From positions 248,001-312,000 of the forward strand of contig JAUCSD010000001.1 of assembly GCA_030445245.1 (NCBI GenBank): a stretch of DNA of 64,000 nucleotides. Reading direction: 5' to 3'. This document shows, piece after piece, positions 53,456-62,505 of this stretch. The DNA comes from Candidatus Saccharimonadota bacterium. Lineage in GTDB: Bacteria > Patescibacteriota > Saccharimonadia > Saccharimonadales > Saccharimonadaceae. Both the position numbers and the translations under genes were made by a program. Below the pieces are notes generated by a model. That model worked only from the letters and a program-made list of their open reading frames with translations, searched no databases and was not told the DNA's origin. Within the stretch, counting starts at the first letter, position 1. The number at the start of each line of letters is the position of its first letter.

Positions 53456-53752
53456 CTACATGCGTTTCTGCCAGCTGTAGTCACTCTTTGAGTCAAATGT
53501 GTGAGTTATGGGCTTTGCCTGGTAGACGATTCCTCCTGGCTGCTCGCGCTCTAGGTCATATCGTCGCTTGTCGACTGAGAGTACACGTCCAAGTACATCT
53601 CGGCCGATTGATCGGAATGTCTCTTCCAATGTTCCTCGTCCTTTCTCGTGTTCCTGAGAAGGATAGTCGCCTTCGCGAGTGACAACATGTAAGTCTGGAT
53701 CATCTTGGTGGGGAATGATCGCCTCGATACGGACTTTATCGAAATTAACCAT
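53456..53752 (-). CDS. Small soluble protein, 98 residues, unknown
   Basis: Not recognised. AAGGAAACCTC precedes the ATG. The protein is charged, with IIPHQDDPDLHVVTREGD, a central helix GRGTLEETFRSIGRDVLGRV and a tail KSDYSWQKRM. It follows nusG after a terminator-like hairpin (53766-53798). Confidence 0.55.
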   Translation of the reverse strand: MVNFDKVRIEAIIPHQDDPDLHVVTREGDYPSQEHEKGRGTLEETFRSIGRDVLGRVLSVDKRRYDLEREQPGGIVYQAKPITHTFDSKSDYSWQKRM

Positions 53753-53810
53753 GAGGTTTCCTTATAAAAAACAGGCTCGCAGAGTTGCGAACCTGTTTCC
53801 TGAGAGTTTA

Positions 53811-54356
53811 TTAAACTTTGCGAACTTGGAGTGCGTCGAGTTCAACCGGTGTATCACGGCCAAACATGCTAACCATGACTTTGATCTTACCCTTTTGGGT
53901 ATCGATCTCACTGATGGCACCATCGAAGGCTTTGAAAGGACCATCGGTGATTGAGACAACCTCGCCAACCTTGAAGTCAATGTGGTGCTTAGGATCTTCA
54001 ACGCCCATGCGCTTCTTGATCTTGCTGATTTCGCTATCAGATACAGGAGTTGGCTCAGTACCGCTACCTACGAAGCCGGTAACACCTGGCGTGTTGCGTA
54101 CGATGTACCATGTCTCATCGGTTAGCTTCATTTCAACGAGAGCATAACCTTGGAAGATTTTCTTCTCAACAACCTTGCGCTTGCCGTTTTTGATTTCGAT
54201 TTGCTTTTCTTTTGGTACCATGACATCGAAAATCTTGTCAGCCATGTCAACGGCATTGATACGCTGTCGGATGCTATCAGCTACTTTTTCTTCGTAGCCA
54301 CTGTAGGTATGAATGGCGTACCATTGGCGGGTTGAGTCATATCGATTATTAGACAT
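53811..54356 (-). CDS. nusG: Transcription termination/antitermination factor NusG
   Basis: 181 residues: NGN domain (WYAIHTYSGYEEKVADSI) and a C-terminal KOW domain (GEVVSITDGPFKAFDGAI). Binds RNA polymerase and links it to Rho or the ribosome. Eight bases after secE, as in most bacteria. Confidence 0.97.
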   Translation of the reverse strand: MSNNRYDSTRQWYAIHTYSGYEEKVADSIRQRINAVDMADKIFDVMVPKEKQIEIKNGKRKVVEKKIFQGYALVEMKLTDETWYIVRNTPGVTGFVGSGTEPTPVSDSEISKIKKRMGVEDPKHHIDFKVGEVVSITDGPFKAFDGAISEIDTQKGKIKVMVSMFGRDTPVELDALQVRKV

Positions 54357-54364
54357 TTGGTTCC

Positions 54365-54715
54365 TTATCCTAAAATTAATTGAAATAAATATTTAAACAG
54401 TGCATCGAGTAGCAGAATGAGTACCATGAAGAACCCAGTGAATGCGAGTACAGCGAGGGTCATGCCCCATGTTGCTTTACGGTTAGGCCAACGGACCTGA
54501 CGCAACTCGTACCATGCGCCAGCAAAGTAGCCACCAATTGCTAGAATTGGATTCTTACGTTTTGTTTTCTCGCCCTCTGTTGGAGCCGGAGTTACTTTTT
54601 TGGGTGTTTTTGCAGGTTTTGCAGTCGTTTCCACACTGTCTATCGCAGTAATGCGAGTGACTTTCGTGGTACTTGCTGTTTTCTTAGCAGGTGATTTTTT
54701 GTCCTTTGTTGCCAA
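54365..54715 (-). CDS. secE: Preprotein translocase subunit SecE with N-terminal extension
   Basis: 116 residues: a first half of about 55 rich in Lys, Thr, Pro and Ala, then the conserved amphipathic helix ELRQVRWPNRKATWGMT and one membrane helix. Minimal SecE has about 60 residues; the low-complexity extension is extra. It heads secE-nusG behind TTGACG-17-TATAGT. Confidence 0.93.
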   Translation of the reverse strand: MATKDKKSPAKKTASTTKVTRITAIDSVETTAKPAKTPKKVTPAPTEGEKTKRKNPILAIGGYFAGAWYELRQVRWPNRKATWGMTLAVLAFTGFFMVLILLLDALFKYLFQLILG

Positions 54716-54769
54716 AGTGGTTTTTCTCCCAAATTAAATAGCCTGCTCGTAGGCAGACTGTCAAGTACC

Positions 54770-54798
54770 ACTATAGCTCGCTACCCAACATTCGTCAA
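54770..54798 (-). promoter_or_regulatory. Promoter of secE-nusG
   Basis: Minus strand TTGACG (54798-54793), 17 bases, TATAGT (54775-54770). Confidence 0.75.
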
Positions 54799-54825
54799 GC
54801 ATGCTACCATGGATACATCGTGCTT

Positions 54826-55959
54826 ATGGATCTATTCGCTATCGTCTTTTCAAGTATTCTAACTACACTACTTGTCTTCATTACCTTCCGGTTGTATCGC
54901 TCTCTTCAACTATTCCGTATCCGCAAAAACTATACCGCAGCCATTAGCGCACCAAGTGTGAGTGTTTGTATACCGGCGCGTAATGAAACCCATGCGATGA
55001 CCCAATGCCTCGAGCGCGTGCTTGCCAGTGATTATCGAAAACTTGAAATTATAGTATATGATGACAGCTCAGCCGACGACACCTCCATACTCGTTCGATC
55101 TTTTGCGCATGCAGGAGTCCGATTCGTTGCAGGTGGTGAGTTACCTGATGGGTGGCTCGGCAAGAACCACGCGCTTGAGGTTCTTGCTCGTGAGGCCAGT
55201 GGTACCTATGTTGTCTTTATGGATGTCGATACATATATTACGCCAACAACAATAAGTCAGATGGTGGGTTATATTATGACCGAAGACGCCGAGATGGTAT
55301 CTGTGATTCCGGGTCGTAGTGACACGGGACGTGGAAGTGTGTTATTTGGCCATCTTCGTTATTTCTGGGAATTAGTATTCTCAACTAAAGCCCATCCTGC
55401 CTCATCAAGTAGTTTTTGGATAACGAAACGGCACGCATTACTCGAGACAATTGGCGGCTTTGCGAATTTCAAAGACGCCGTCGCGCCTGAAAGTGTGCTC
55501 GCGGGTATTGTCAGTGCCTCGAACTATCGTTGCCTTGTGGCAAACGCAACACTCGGAGTAACGTATGAAAAGAAATGGTCATCCCAGGTAGAGACAAGCT
55601 ACCGTCTCCTCTACCCTAAAGTAGGTGGAGTTTGGTGGAAGGGTTGCCTAGCAATTATCGGCTTACTTATTCTCAACTCACCCATCGTCGTATTGTTAAG
55701 CGGTTTCTTTATAGGATGGGACCTTGTTCACCTAATGGCTCTTTGGATGTTGCTGGCTTTTATGGCTATGTATGCCGTTTACACGTCACACGTCTGGCGA
55801 ACCAACTGGTGGCTTGGCGGTTTTCTATGGCCGATCATTATCTTCCAAGAGCTCATCTTATTCGGCCGTAGTATGTATGGGTATATGCGCCATACGATCA
55901 CGTGGAAGGGTCGTCCCGTTACTCCAAACGTCCTACCTATGTCTCGTGTAGTGAAATAG
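54826..55959 (+). CDS. Family 2 glycosyltransferase, membrane-bound
   Basis: About 378 residues: an N-terminal membrane segment, GT-A domain with VCIPARNET, YDDSSADDT and DVDTYI, and three C-terminal membrane segments. The layout is like CrtQ/diaponeurosporenoate-type transferases, which glycosylate lipids. No partner genes are next to it. GTG at 54820 is an alternative start. Confidence 0.82.
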   Translation: MDLFAIVFSSILTTLLVFITFRLYRSLQLFRIRKNYTAAISAPSVSVCIPARNETHAMTQCLERVLASDYRKLEIIVYDDSSADDTSILVRSFAHAGVRFVAGGELPDGWLGKNHALEVLAREASGTYVVFMDVDTYITPTTISQMVGYIMTEDAEMVSVIPGRSDTGRGSVLFGHLRYFWELVFSTKAHPASSSSFWITKRHALLETIGGFANFKDAVAPESVLAGIVSASNYRCLVANATLGVTYEKKWSSQVETSYRLLYPKVGGVWWKGCLAIIGLLILNSPIVVLLSGFFIGWDLVHLMALWMLLAFMAMYAVYTSHVWRTNWWLGGFLWPIIIFQELILFGRSMYGYMRHTITWKGRPVTPNVLPMSRVVK

Positions 55960-55974
55960 AAACGAGTTAATTGT

Positions 55975-57585
55975 CTATTTACTTTTCTTAGCGGAGAGTG
56001 TGAAGCTGAAACTTGATCCATGGTTAAGGCGACTATGTATGCCAATCTTTGCGCCAAGTTTTTTAGCAAGCTTAGCGGCAACGTAGAGGCCAAGCCCGGT
56101 GCCACCTGTTTCTCGGGTACGGTAATCTTCAGAGCGGTAGAACTTATTAAAGATTTTACCCTGGTCGCTTTTACTGATGCCAATGCCAGTATCTCTCACT
56201 TCAAAGGTAATCTTGTCGTCCTTACGTCGGATGTTTAATGTAACACTGCCCTCTTTGGTGTACTTTATAGAGTTGGTGATAAAGTTCTGGAGAAGCTCGC
56301 GCAGATATAGACTACTGGCGGTAACTTGGCCGAGGTGTGTTCCGACATCGAGGTTAAAATGGAGACCTTTTGCTTCGGCCTGAGGTGCGTATTCTTTGTA
56401 TAAATCGTCAACAAGCGTACGAACTTCAATAAGCTCAGGGGTGTCTGCGACGCCGCGTTCGGCACGTGATAATGTGCTTAGGTCGTTCACCATCTTAGCG
56501 AGGAATATTACTTGGTCGTGAGCGGTGGAGATACTCTGTTTCAAAACGAGATCACTGATGTCTGGACGTTCCATCATTAGTTGCACGTTGCTGATTGTAC
56601 CTTCGGCAATAGTAATAGGCGTACGTAACTCGTGGCTAACGACGCTAATAAATTCATCCCGCTCTTCTTCAAGACTTTTGGCCTTGGTGATGTCACGCAG
56701 GATAAGGATGTAACCATCCTGGTTCTCAGCTTTCTTCGCCTGGCTGTAACTACTTCGAATCGGCGAGTACGTAACCTCAAGTCGAAGAACCTCATCTTCG
56801 ATAGCCATCGTCAGATCGTCACGTATAACCACTCCTCGTGATTTCTTAAGGTTATCGAAAAGACTGAACGGCTTATTGTCCTTGCTTCGAAACGTGAGAA
56901 CCTCATCAATATGATGACCATTCAGGCTACTGTTGGTGTCAAGAAGGTTAAGGCTGGCTGCGTTATACACTCTGATGATACCGTTTTGGTCTGTGCTTAG
57001 TACGGCATCGGCCAAGTTGTTGACGATCGTAAGGATTCGATCGCTCTGAAGCGTCTCAAGCGCTTTGCTCCGTGAGAGTTCGGCTCCGTCCACTTCTTGT
57101 ACTCGGCTTAATGCAATCGCAACGAAACCAACAATCATAACTGCCAGTGCGGCAAGGATATTTGTCAGTACTACCGTACCATTGCCAAGATGAAGGATAC
57201 TATCACCCGTGGCCGTTAAAATTAAGACGATCACACTTGAGACGAGACCGAATCTTGCGAAATACGCATATGACGCCATGAGAAGAAGTACCCATGTAGC
57301 AATGAAGGGTGTTGCGAACCCTGAGATAAGTAGAATATAAAATGCTGATAGAACATGATAGATGGCAAACCGGATACCCGAAGCACGCCATGATCTAGAT
57401 GGAAGAAGATACTGGAATGAAGCGAGGAGCACCCATGGAATCATCATAGAGAAGAAAACAAGATCACCCGCGTAATGTGATTGATCGACGATTCCGTATT
57501 GGACGAGGATGCCGTAAAAGACCAAGATGATAGGCATCATTAAACCGGCAAGGCGCATAATGTATGCCGTTCGTTCGTTTATCAT
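55975..57585 (-). CDS. PAS-containing sensor histidine kinase with multi-pass sensor
   Basis: 536 residues: six or so membrane segments (about 5-170), a PAS domain (about 185-300; ADAVLSTDQNGIIRVYN), HisKA with SVVSHELRTPITIAE and HATPase with NSIKYTKEGS and GTGLGLYVAAKLAK. No response regulator is adjacent, so it is an orphan kinase here. GGTGG precedes the ATG at 57585; an in-frame ATG at 57603 is close to a TATACT element. Confidence 0.9.
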   Translation of the reverse strand: MINERTAYIMRLAGLMMPIILVFYGILVQYGIVDQSHYAGDLVFFSMMIPWVLLASFQYLLPSRSWRASGIRFAIYHVLSAFYILLISGFATPFIATWVLLLMASYAYFARFGLVSSVIVLILTATGDSILHLGNGTVVLTNILAALAVMIVGFVAIALSRVQEVDGAELSRSKALETLQSDRILTIVNNLADAVLSTDQNGIIRVYNAASLNLLDTNSSLNGHHIDEVLTFRSKDNKPFSLFDNLKKSRGVVIRDDLTMAIEDEVLRLEVTYSPIRSSYSQAKKAENQDGYILILRDITKAKSLEEERDEFISVVSHELRTPITIAEGTISNVQLMMERPDISDLVLKQSISTAHDQVIFLAKMVNDLSTLSRAERGVADTPELIEVRTLVDDLYKEYAPQAEAKGLHFNLDVGTHLGQVTASSLYLRELLQNFITNSIKYTKEGSVTLNIRRKDDKITFEVRDTGIGISKSDQGKIFNKFYRSEDYRTRETGGTGLGLYVAAKLAKKLGAKIGIHSRLNHGSSFSFTLSAKKSK

Positions 57586-57636
57586 TACACCACCTTTTCG
57601 CATGCTACTTGTAGTATACAGCCTAGCGTAAGCTTT

Positions 57637-58332
57637 TTAAATAGACGGTGTCTCTTTTTTTAGATCTCGGCGATGAATCTTATATGCAGGATCGGCTGTT
57701 TCAACTAATTTCCAAAAGGCTTCGGAGTGATTCATCTGTACCGTATGACTGAGTTCATGAATCAATACATAGTCGATGAGTTCGAACGGCAATTTCATAA
57801 GGGCGATATTAAGACTAATGGTGCCGTTACTGCTGCAACTTCCCCAGCGCCCGCTTGCGTGCGAGAAGCGTACTCGTTCATAGGTAAGGTCGGTCTTCTC
57901 AGCGAGGAACGCAAGACGCTTTGGTAAATAACTCTTTGCTTCAATCCGTAGTGCGTCTATGACGACGTCACGTACGATCCGGGCGACACCCAGACTCTCG
58001 AGGTCCATGCCTGGTGGCATGAGGACAATAATTTGCTGACCGTGTCGTTTTGCCGACGGCCGCGTGAGAGTCGTTGGTCGAACAATAAGGGTGTGACTTT
58101 TGCCAATCTGCATGCCATGCTCGAATGTCTCTTCGGTATGCTGCTCCGCCATCATGGCTCGTAATTGTTCGCGCGATGAACGGATGAGCCGTTTTACTAA
58201 GAATACTGGCGCGTATAGCGGTAATGAGGCCCGCAAGCGTCCATCAGGGGCAACGCGTATACGAACATGCGACGCTTTGGCGCTGCGTCTGAGTGTAATG
58301 ACGCCGAATTCCTCATCAGTAATTGTCGACAC
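57637..58332 (-). CDS. YgjP-like metal-dependent hydrolase (M48 superfamily)
   Basis: 231 residues. The zinc motif HELSHTVQMNHSEAFWKLVE and the preceding GRWGSCSSNGTISLN are the marks of the YgjP/DUF45 group. The family is predicted to hydrolyse peptides or nucleotides in the cytosol; true substrate unknown. Ten bases after the P-loop kinase gene. Confidence 0.9.
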   Translation of the reverse strand: MSTITDEEFGVITLRRSAKASHVRIRVAPDGRLRASLPLYAPVFLVKRLIRSSREQLRAMMAEQHTEETFEHGMQIGKSHTLIVRPTTLTRPSAKRHGQQIIVLMPPGMDLESLGVARIVRDVVIDALRIEAKSYLPKRLAFLAEKTDLTYERVRFSHASGRWGSCSSNGTISLNIALMKLPFELIDYVLIHELSHTVQMNHSEAFWKLVETADPAYKIHRRDLKKETPSI

Positions 58333-58341
58333 GACGGCTCC

Positions 58342-58935
58342 TTATCGGATAGTAATGTTACGTCGCCTGGAAGAAGGTTCAGGAGACTCGTTGCGTGTCG
58401 GTGGGGTGATATGCTTCGATATCTCTGCTCGTGGCTCTGAAAGTTTCTTCAGGATGATCTTGGCCTGGGTCGCATAGGTGTGCTTACCGCTGATAACAAC
58501 AGGCTTTTCGATAGCCGTAGGCTGAGCGAAACGTTGTACGAGTTTGTCGTATTCTTCAGGTGAGGCGGCGCGGTTTAGCTTGTTCTCTCGTTGGTAGCGG
58601 CTTTTTGCCGTGGCGGGTTCGGTCTGCACCCAAATGAGGATCGTTTCATAGCCTGCGGTTCGGGCGAGCTTTGCGAGTTCAAGACGTTGAGCTCGAGTAT
58701 CTGCCGCCCCTTCTACGAGAATGGATTGGCGGGTTTTTAAAAGCTCAGTGAGCTGATGATAGAAGATGCCATCGATGAAAATGGTCGGATCACCGATCAG
58801 GGTAAGCAGTTTTTCATGGCTGACATAGGGCGCGTGAAAGGTGTCGGCAAATTTTTCAGCAAAAAAGGTCTTACCACTTCCTGGCACCCCCACCATGATA
58901 ATCAAGTGTGGTTGACTGAGGCTCAATGATTTCAT
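58342..58935 (-). CDS. P-loop kinase (zeta-toxin/T4-kinase-like)
   Basis: 197 residues from the Met at 58935. P-loop MVGVPGSGKTFFAEKF, EGAADTRAQRLELAKLA and a QTEPATAKSRYQRE lid fit small AAA/kinase proteins that phosphorylate nucleic acid ends or small molecules. TATACT ends seven bases before this ATG, so the longer frame upstream is unlikely and the mRNA leaderless. Co-transcribed with the YgjP-like gene. Confidence 0.78.
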   Translation of the reverse strand: MKSLSLSQPHLIIMVGVPGSGKTFFAEKFADTFHAPYVSHEKLLTLIGDPTIFIDGIFYHQLTELLKTRQSILVEGAADTRAQRLELAKLARTAGYETILIWVQTEPATAKSRYQRENKLNRAASPEEYDKLVQRFAQPTAIEKPVVISGKHTYATQAKIILKKLSEPRAEISKHITPPTRNESPEPSSRRRNITIR

Positions 58936-59038
58936 ATATGACAGTATAGCAAAATTATGCGCAGATATATACATTACGTAAGCTTTATAGATAAGAGACC
59001 ATTGACATATCATGGTGTCTATGCTAAGATACGAAATG

Positions 59039-59078
59039 AATAAGGTCTGTGGAGGACCAATAAGGTCTACTGAGGGCC
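59039..59078 (+). repeat. Tandem 20-base direct repeat in leader of surface-protein gene
   Basis: AATAAGGTCTGTGGAGGACC and AATAAGGTCTACTGAGGGCC stand head to tail before the Shine-Dalgarno of the next gene; each has its own purine-rich Shine-Dalgarno-like core. TTGACA-17-TAAGAT lies just upstream (about 59003-59031). Confidence 0.6.
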
Positions 59079-59091
59079 AACGGAGGATTAC

Positions 59092-61062
59092 GTGAAGAAG
59101 TTTTATTTGGTATTAGTCGGATTGATTGTTGCTGCGGGTAGCATTTTTCTTTTTAACTTCCTAGGGGGCGTCTCTAAAGCTGCTCTTCCGGAAGACTGTG
59201 ACAGCAACTCGGTCATTTATTGTGGTGGTACGACTGCTGCAACGCTCGCTGCGCGTTACAAAGCGAACAAGACAGGTGACCTTGATAACATCTATAGTGC
59301 CTATGGCCTTAGCGCAAACGACATGACTCATGCCGGTACGATCGCTAAAATGGGTGAAGTACGAAAAGATGGTCGTGTTATGGTTGGCGGCAAAACCGTC
59401 GCTACTGATGCACACAGCATTGGTCGTCATAGCATATCAGGTAGCACGAAGAAGGTTATTAACGGTAAGACATACTATCAACGTACGCCGTCAATCTCAT
59501 TCGCCGTCAATTCAATTGCTGCCTATGTCTTCTTTGACGCAAACGGTAACTTCCGTGCTGCAGTACTTACCTCTTGTGGTAACCCTGTAAGCGCAAAGCC
59601 ACCTGTTTACAAGTGTGACAGTCTTACTAGTAAAGCGATTACACGTACTCAGTATGGTTTTACAGCCGCTGCCAGTGCAAGTAACGGCGCTTCAGTCACT
59701 AGCTACACCTATGACTTTGGTGATGGCAAGAAGACAACTACTGCCGCTAAGACAATTAATCACGATTACGTTACCCCAGGTACGTATACTGCGAAACTAA
59801 GCGTGACAATGAACGTGAATGGTACTGCTAAGACAGTTACTGCTCCAAGTTGTCAGACGACTATTAAGGTCTCTCCTCCTCCTGTTACCCCTACCTATGT
59901 CTGTGATAGCTTAACTGCTACTAAGATCTCACGTACTGAGTATGCCTTCAACGGTAAAGCAACTGTCACTGGTGGCGCTACCATTACGAACTATGTGTTC
60001 GACTTCGGTGACACTAAAACTCAGACAGTTACGAATCCTACAAATGTTACACATACATACGATAAAGCTGGTACATATACTGCAAAACTATCTGTAAACG
60101 TTAAAGTAAACGGTGTTAACAAGACAGTTACAAGCACGAAGTGTCAGGTGCCAGTTACGGTTGAAGAAATTCCTGTAACACCTGTATATACTTGTGACAG
60201 CCTCACGGCTACTAAGATCTCTCGTACAGACTTTACCTTCACTGGTAAAGCAACCGCTAACGGTGGTGCAACTATCACTAACTACGTCTTTGACTTCGGT
60301 GATAGCAAAACCCAGACAGTTACTAACCCTACTGCAGTTGCACATACGTACGACAAAGTTGGTACATACACTGCGAAGTTGACTGTCAACTTTAAAGTAA
60401 ATGGTGTCGACAAGACTGCTACTGGCACAAACTGTCAGGTACCAGTTACGGTGGAAGAAATCCCTGTAACACCTGTATACACCTGTGATAGCCTATCTGT
60501 TACTAAGATTTCTAAGACAGAGGCATCATTCACTGGTAAAGCAACCGCTACTGGTGGTGCTACCATTACGAACTATGTGTTCGACTTCGGTGACTCAAAG
60601 ACTGAAACAGTTACGAACCCAAGCGACGTAAAGCACACCTACGCTGAAGCAAAAGACTATACTGCAAAGCTTACTGTTAACTTCATGGTTAACAACGAAG
60701 CCAAGACGGTTACTGGTCCAAACTGTACTGTTAAAGTAACTGTTGCTCCAGAAGAATGTAAGCCAGGTATCCCAGTCGGCGACGTTCGTTGTACTGAGGA
60801 ATGTAAGCCAGGCATCCCTGTAGGTGATAGCCGATGTACTGAAGAATGTAAGCCTGGCATTCCAACTGGTGACGAACGATGTACGCCTTGTGACATCCCT
60901 GGTAAAGAACAGTACCCAAAGAACGATACTGTAAACTGTGTTGAAACTCCCGTTGAGCTTCCACACACTGGTGCAACAGAGAACCTTCTTACCCTTCTTG
61001 GCGCTGGTTCACTGATTGCGGCTGCTGGCTACTACATTGCAAGCCGACGCGCATTACCATAA
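59092..61062 (+). CDS. PKD-repeat surface protein with LPHTG cell-wall sorting signal
   Basis: 656 residues. A signal peptide (about 1-30) is followed by a domain to about 165, then four PKD-like repeats with YxFDFGDxKTxTVTNP and HTY..GTYTAKL patterns (about 180-555), three 15-residue ECKPGIPxGD repeats, and a C-terminal LPHTGA-hydrophobic-RR sorting signal. Repeats 2-4 are near identical at a DNA period of about 290 bases. It is likely anchored to the wall by sortase, possibly as adhesin to the host. GGAGG precedes the GTG start. Confidence 0.9.
   Translation: MKKFYLVLVGLIVAAGSIFLFNFLGGVSKAALPEDCDSNSVIYCGGTTAATLAARYKANKTGDLDNIYSAYGLSANDMTHAGTIAKMGEVRKDGRVMVGGKTVATDAHSIGRHSISGSTKKVINGKTYYQRTPSISFAVNSIAAYVFFDANGNFRAAVLTSCGNPVSAKPPVYKCDSLTSKAITRTQYGFTAAASASNGASVTSYTYDFGDGKKTTTAAKTINHDYVTPGTYTAKLSVTMNVNGTAKTVTAPSCQTTIKVSPPPVTPTYVCDSLTATKISRTEYAFNGKATVTGGATITNYVFDFGDTKTQTVTNPTNVTHTYDKAGTYTAKLSVNVKVNGVNKTVTSTKCQVPVTVEEIPVTPVYTCDSLTATKISRTDFTFTGKATANGGATITNYVFDFGDSKTQTVTNPTAVAHTYDKVGTYTAKLTVNFKVNGVDKTATGTNCQVPVTVEEIPVTPVYTCDSLSVTKISKTEASFTGKATATGGATITNYVFDFGDSKTETVTNPSDVKHTYAEAKDYTAKLTVNFMVNNEAKTVTGPNCTVKVTVAPEECKPGIPVGDVRCTEECKPGIPVGDSRCTEECKPGIPTGDERCTPCDIPGKEQYPKNDTVNCVETPVELPHTGATENLLTLLGAGSLIAAAGYYIASRRALP
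59890..60750 (+). repeat. Tandem PKD-coding repeats, about 290-base period
   Basis: Three consecutive copies begin at about 59899, 60189 and 60480 with strongly conserved DNA (GTGATAGCCT...ACTAAGATCTC and others). The likeness at third codon positions indicates recent duplication or conversion. A fourth, older PKD copy precedes them. Confidence 0.85.
60751..60885 (+). repeat. Three tandem 45-base repeats coding ECKPGIPxGD
   Basis: Three copies at 60751, 60796 and 60841 each code for 15 residues with two Cys per unit (ECKPGIPVGDVRCTE), likely a disulfide-stiffened stalk before the wall anchor. Confidence 0.8.
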
Positions 61063-61094
61063 TTACTTCTAGGAGACTGACCGCTCTAGAAGAC

Positions 61095-61157
61095 ATATTA
61101 CCGCGGTAATATCTCCAACAAATAAATGACCCCTCTTTAACCAGAGGGGTCATTTTT
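61095..61157 (+). terminator. Palindrome and terminator after surface-protein gene
   Basis: An 18-base perfect palindrome ATATTACCGCGGTAATAT (61095-61112) is followed by AATGACCCCTCT pairing with AGAGGGGTCATTTTT (61125-61157). The second is a rho-independent terminator; the palindrome could be a protein-binding site. Confidence 0.8.
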
Positions 61158-61177
61158 ACTGTATACTTATGAACAGC

Positions 61178-62242
61178 ATGTCATCTACTCTTCACCCACA
61201 TTCACCTGTTCGTATTTTTGCCGTGTCAGGTATCATTAGTGTTATCGCTCTGTCGCTTGTGTATATCTATATGGGCTGGGAGGCCGCAGCTGTCGCATTG
61301 ATGCTTGTTGTTATCGAGCTTACCTTTAGCTTTGACAATGCCATTATTAACGCACGCATCCTTATGACCATGAGCCCTTTTTGGCAGCGTATGTTTATGA
61401 CGGTCGGTATCGTGATCGCCGTATTTGGTATGCGTATCGTTTTCCCGATCCTGATTGTTATGATGAGCTCGGGTCTGCCACCCGATCAAGTCGTTCAACT
61501 TGCCTTTGATAATCCAGACAAGTATGCCGAAGTTCTGCATCGCGCCCACCCGAGTATCGCTGCATTTGGAGGCATGTTCCTTCTTATGTTGGCGCTTCAT
61601 TTCTTCTTCGACATTACTCGTGAGATTCAATGGATTAAGCGCTTCGAACTTCCGATGCAGGCGATTGGACGCAAGTGGCTTCATGCGGTGGTGTGTGCTG
61701 TCCTTCTTGGTATTGTCACGTTTCTTCCGCTTAATCATCACCCCCAGGAAGTACTCATTGCCGGTATCATTGGTATTGTAACTTACTTATTAATTCACGG
61801 CATATCAGAATTATTTACCATGCAGCGTGCTCGTGAGGAGAAACGGCTTGGCAGGAAAATGCTCCAGCAGGCTGGCGTGGCAGCGTTCGCTTCATTCCTA
61901 TACTTGGAAGTGCTTGATGCGAGCTTTAGCTTTGATGGCGTTATTGGGGCGTTTGCGGTCACGAAAGACGTTATTCTCATTGCGGTTGGTCTCGGCATCG
62001 GTGCTCTTTGGGTGCGCTCGCTGACGCTCTTTATCGTGCATCGCAAAGTGCTCAATACCTACCGTTATCTTGAACATGCGGCGCACTACGTTATCGCTGC
62101 CTTAGCTTTGACACTGCTTCTCGGTATTTTCTTTGAAATTCCCGAAGCACTAGTAGGTCTTGTTGGTATCGGAGTTATCGCCGTGGCTGTCGTCCACTCA
62201 AAACGAGATAACGATAAAGATGACGTTGTTTTGTTGAAGTAG
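61178..62242 (+). CDS. DUF475/TerC-like integral membrane protein
   Basis: About 354 residues with eight or nine membrane segments. Acidic membrane motifs ELTFSFDNAI and DASFSFDGVIGAFAV are the sign of the TerC/DUF475 group, thought to move metal ions. TATACT overlaps the ATG at 61169, so the ATG at 61178 is the likelier start. Directly before tRNA-Trp. Confidence 0.88.
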   Translation: MSSTLHPHSPVRIFAVSGIISVIALSLVYIYMGWEAAAVALMLVVIELTFSFDNAIINARILMTMSPFWQRMFMTVGIVIAVFGMRIVFPILIVMMSSGLPPDQVVQLAFDNPDKYAEVLHRAHPSIAAFGGMFLLMLALHFFFDITREIQWIKRFELPMQAIGRKWLHAVVCAVLLGIVTFLPLNHHPQEVLIAGIIGIVTYLLIHGISELFTMQRAREEKRLGRKMLQQAGVAAFASFLYLEVLDASFSFDGVIGAFAVTKDVILIAVGLGIGALWVRSLTLFIVHRKVLNTYRYLEHAAHYVIAALALTLLLGIFFEIPEALVGLVGIGVIAVAVVHSKRDNDKDDVVLLK

Positions 62243-62294
62243 TATTTGCTGCTCACCTCTGGAGTAGTATGGTATAATTAAGAGCGTAACGCAT

Positions 62295-62370
62295 AGGGGC
62301 ATAGCTCAGTTGGTAGAGCACTGGTCTCCAAAACCAGGTGTCGTAGGTTCGAGTCCTGCTGCCCCTGCCA
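62295..62370 (+). tRNA. tRNA-Trp (anticodon CCA), CCA encoded
   Basis: Acceptor AGGGGCA pairs with TGCCCCT; anticodon stem CTGGT/ACCAG encloses CTCCAAA, giving CCA; T-arm GTAGGTTCGAGTCCTGC; discriminator G and encoded CCA. TGGTATAAT at 62270-62278 is an extended -10. A terminator hairpin (62382-62413) follows. The gene anchors the second series of partial tRNA ends. Confidence 0.96.
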
Positions 62371-62381
62371 AGCATAAGCAC

Positions 62382-62413
62382 AAAAGACTAAGATTTCTTC
62401 GGAAGTCTTTTTT
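62382..62413 (+). terminator. tRNA-Trp terminator
   Basis: AAAAGACT (62382-62389) pairs with AGTCTTTT around a 13-base loop, followed by T-run. Confidence 0.85.
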
Positions 62414-62505
62414 GTTTGAGATTATATTGTACGAAAATAGCCACCGAAGTAGCTCAAGCTGTGTGTTCGATCTTGAACTCCACGGCGTGCTATTTTCGGT
62501 GGCCG

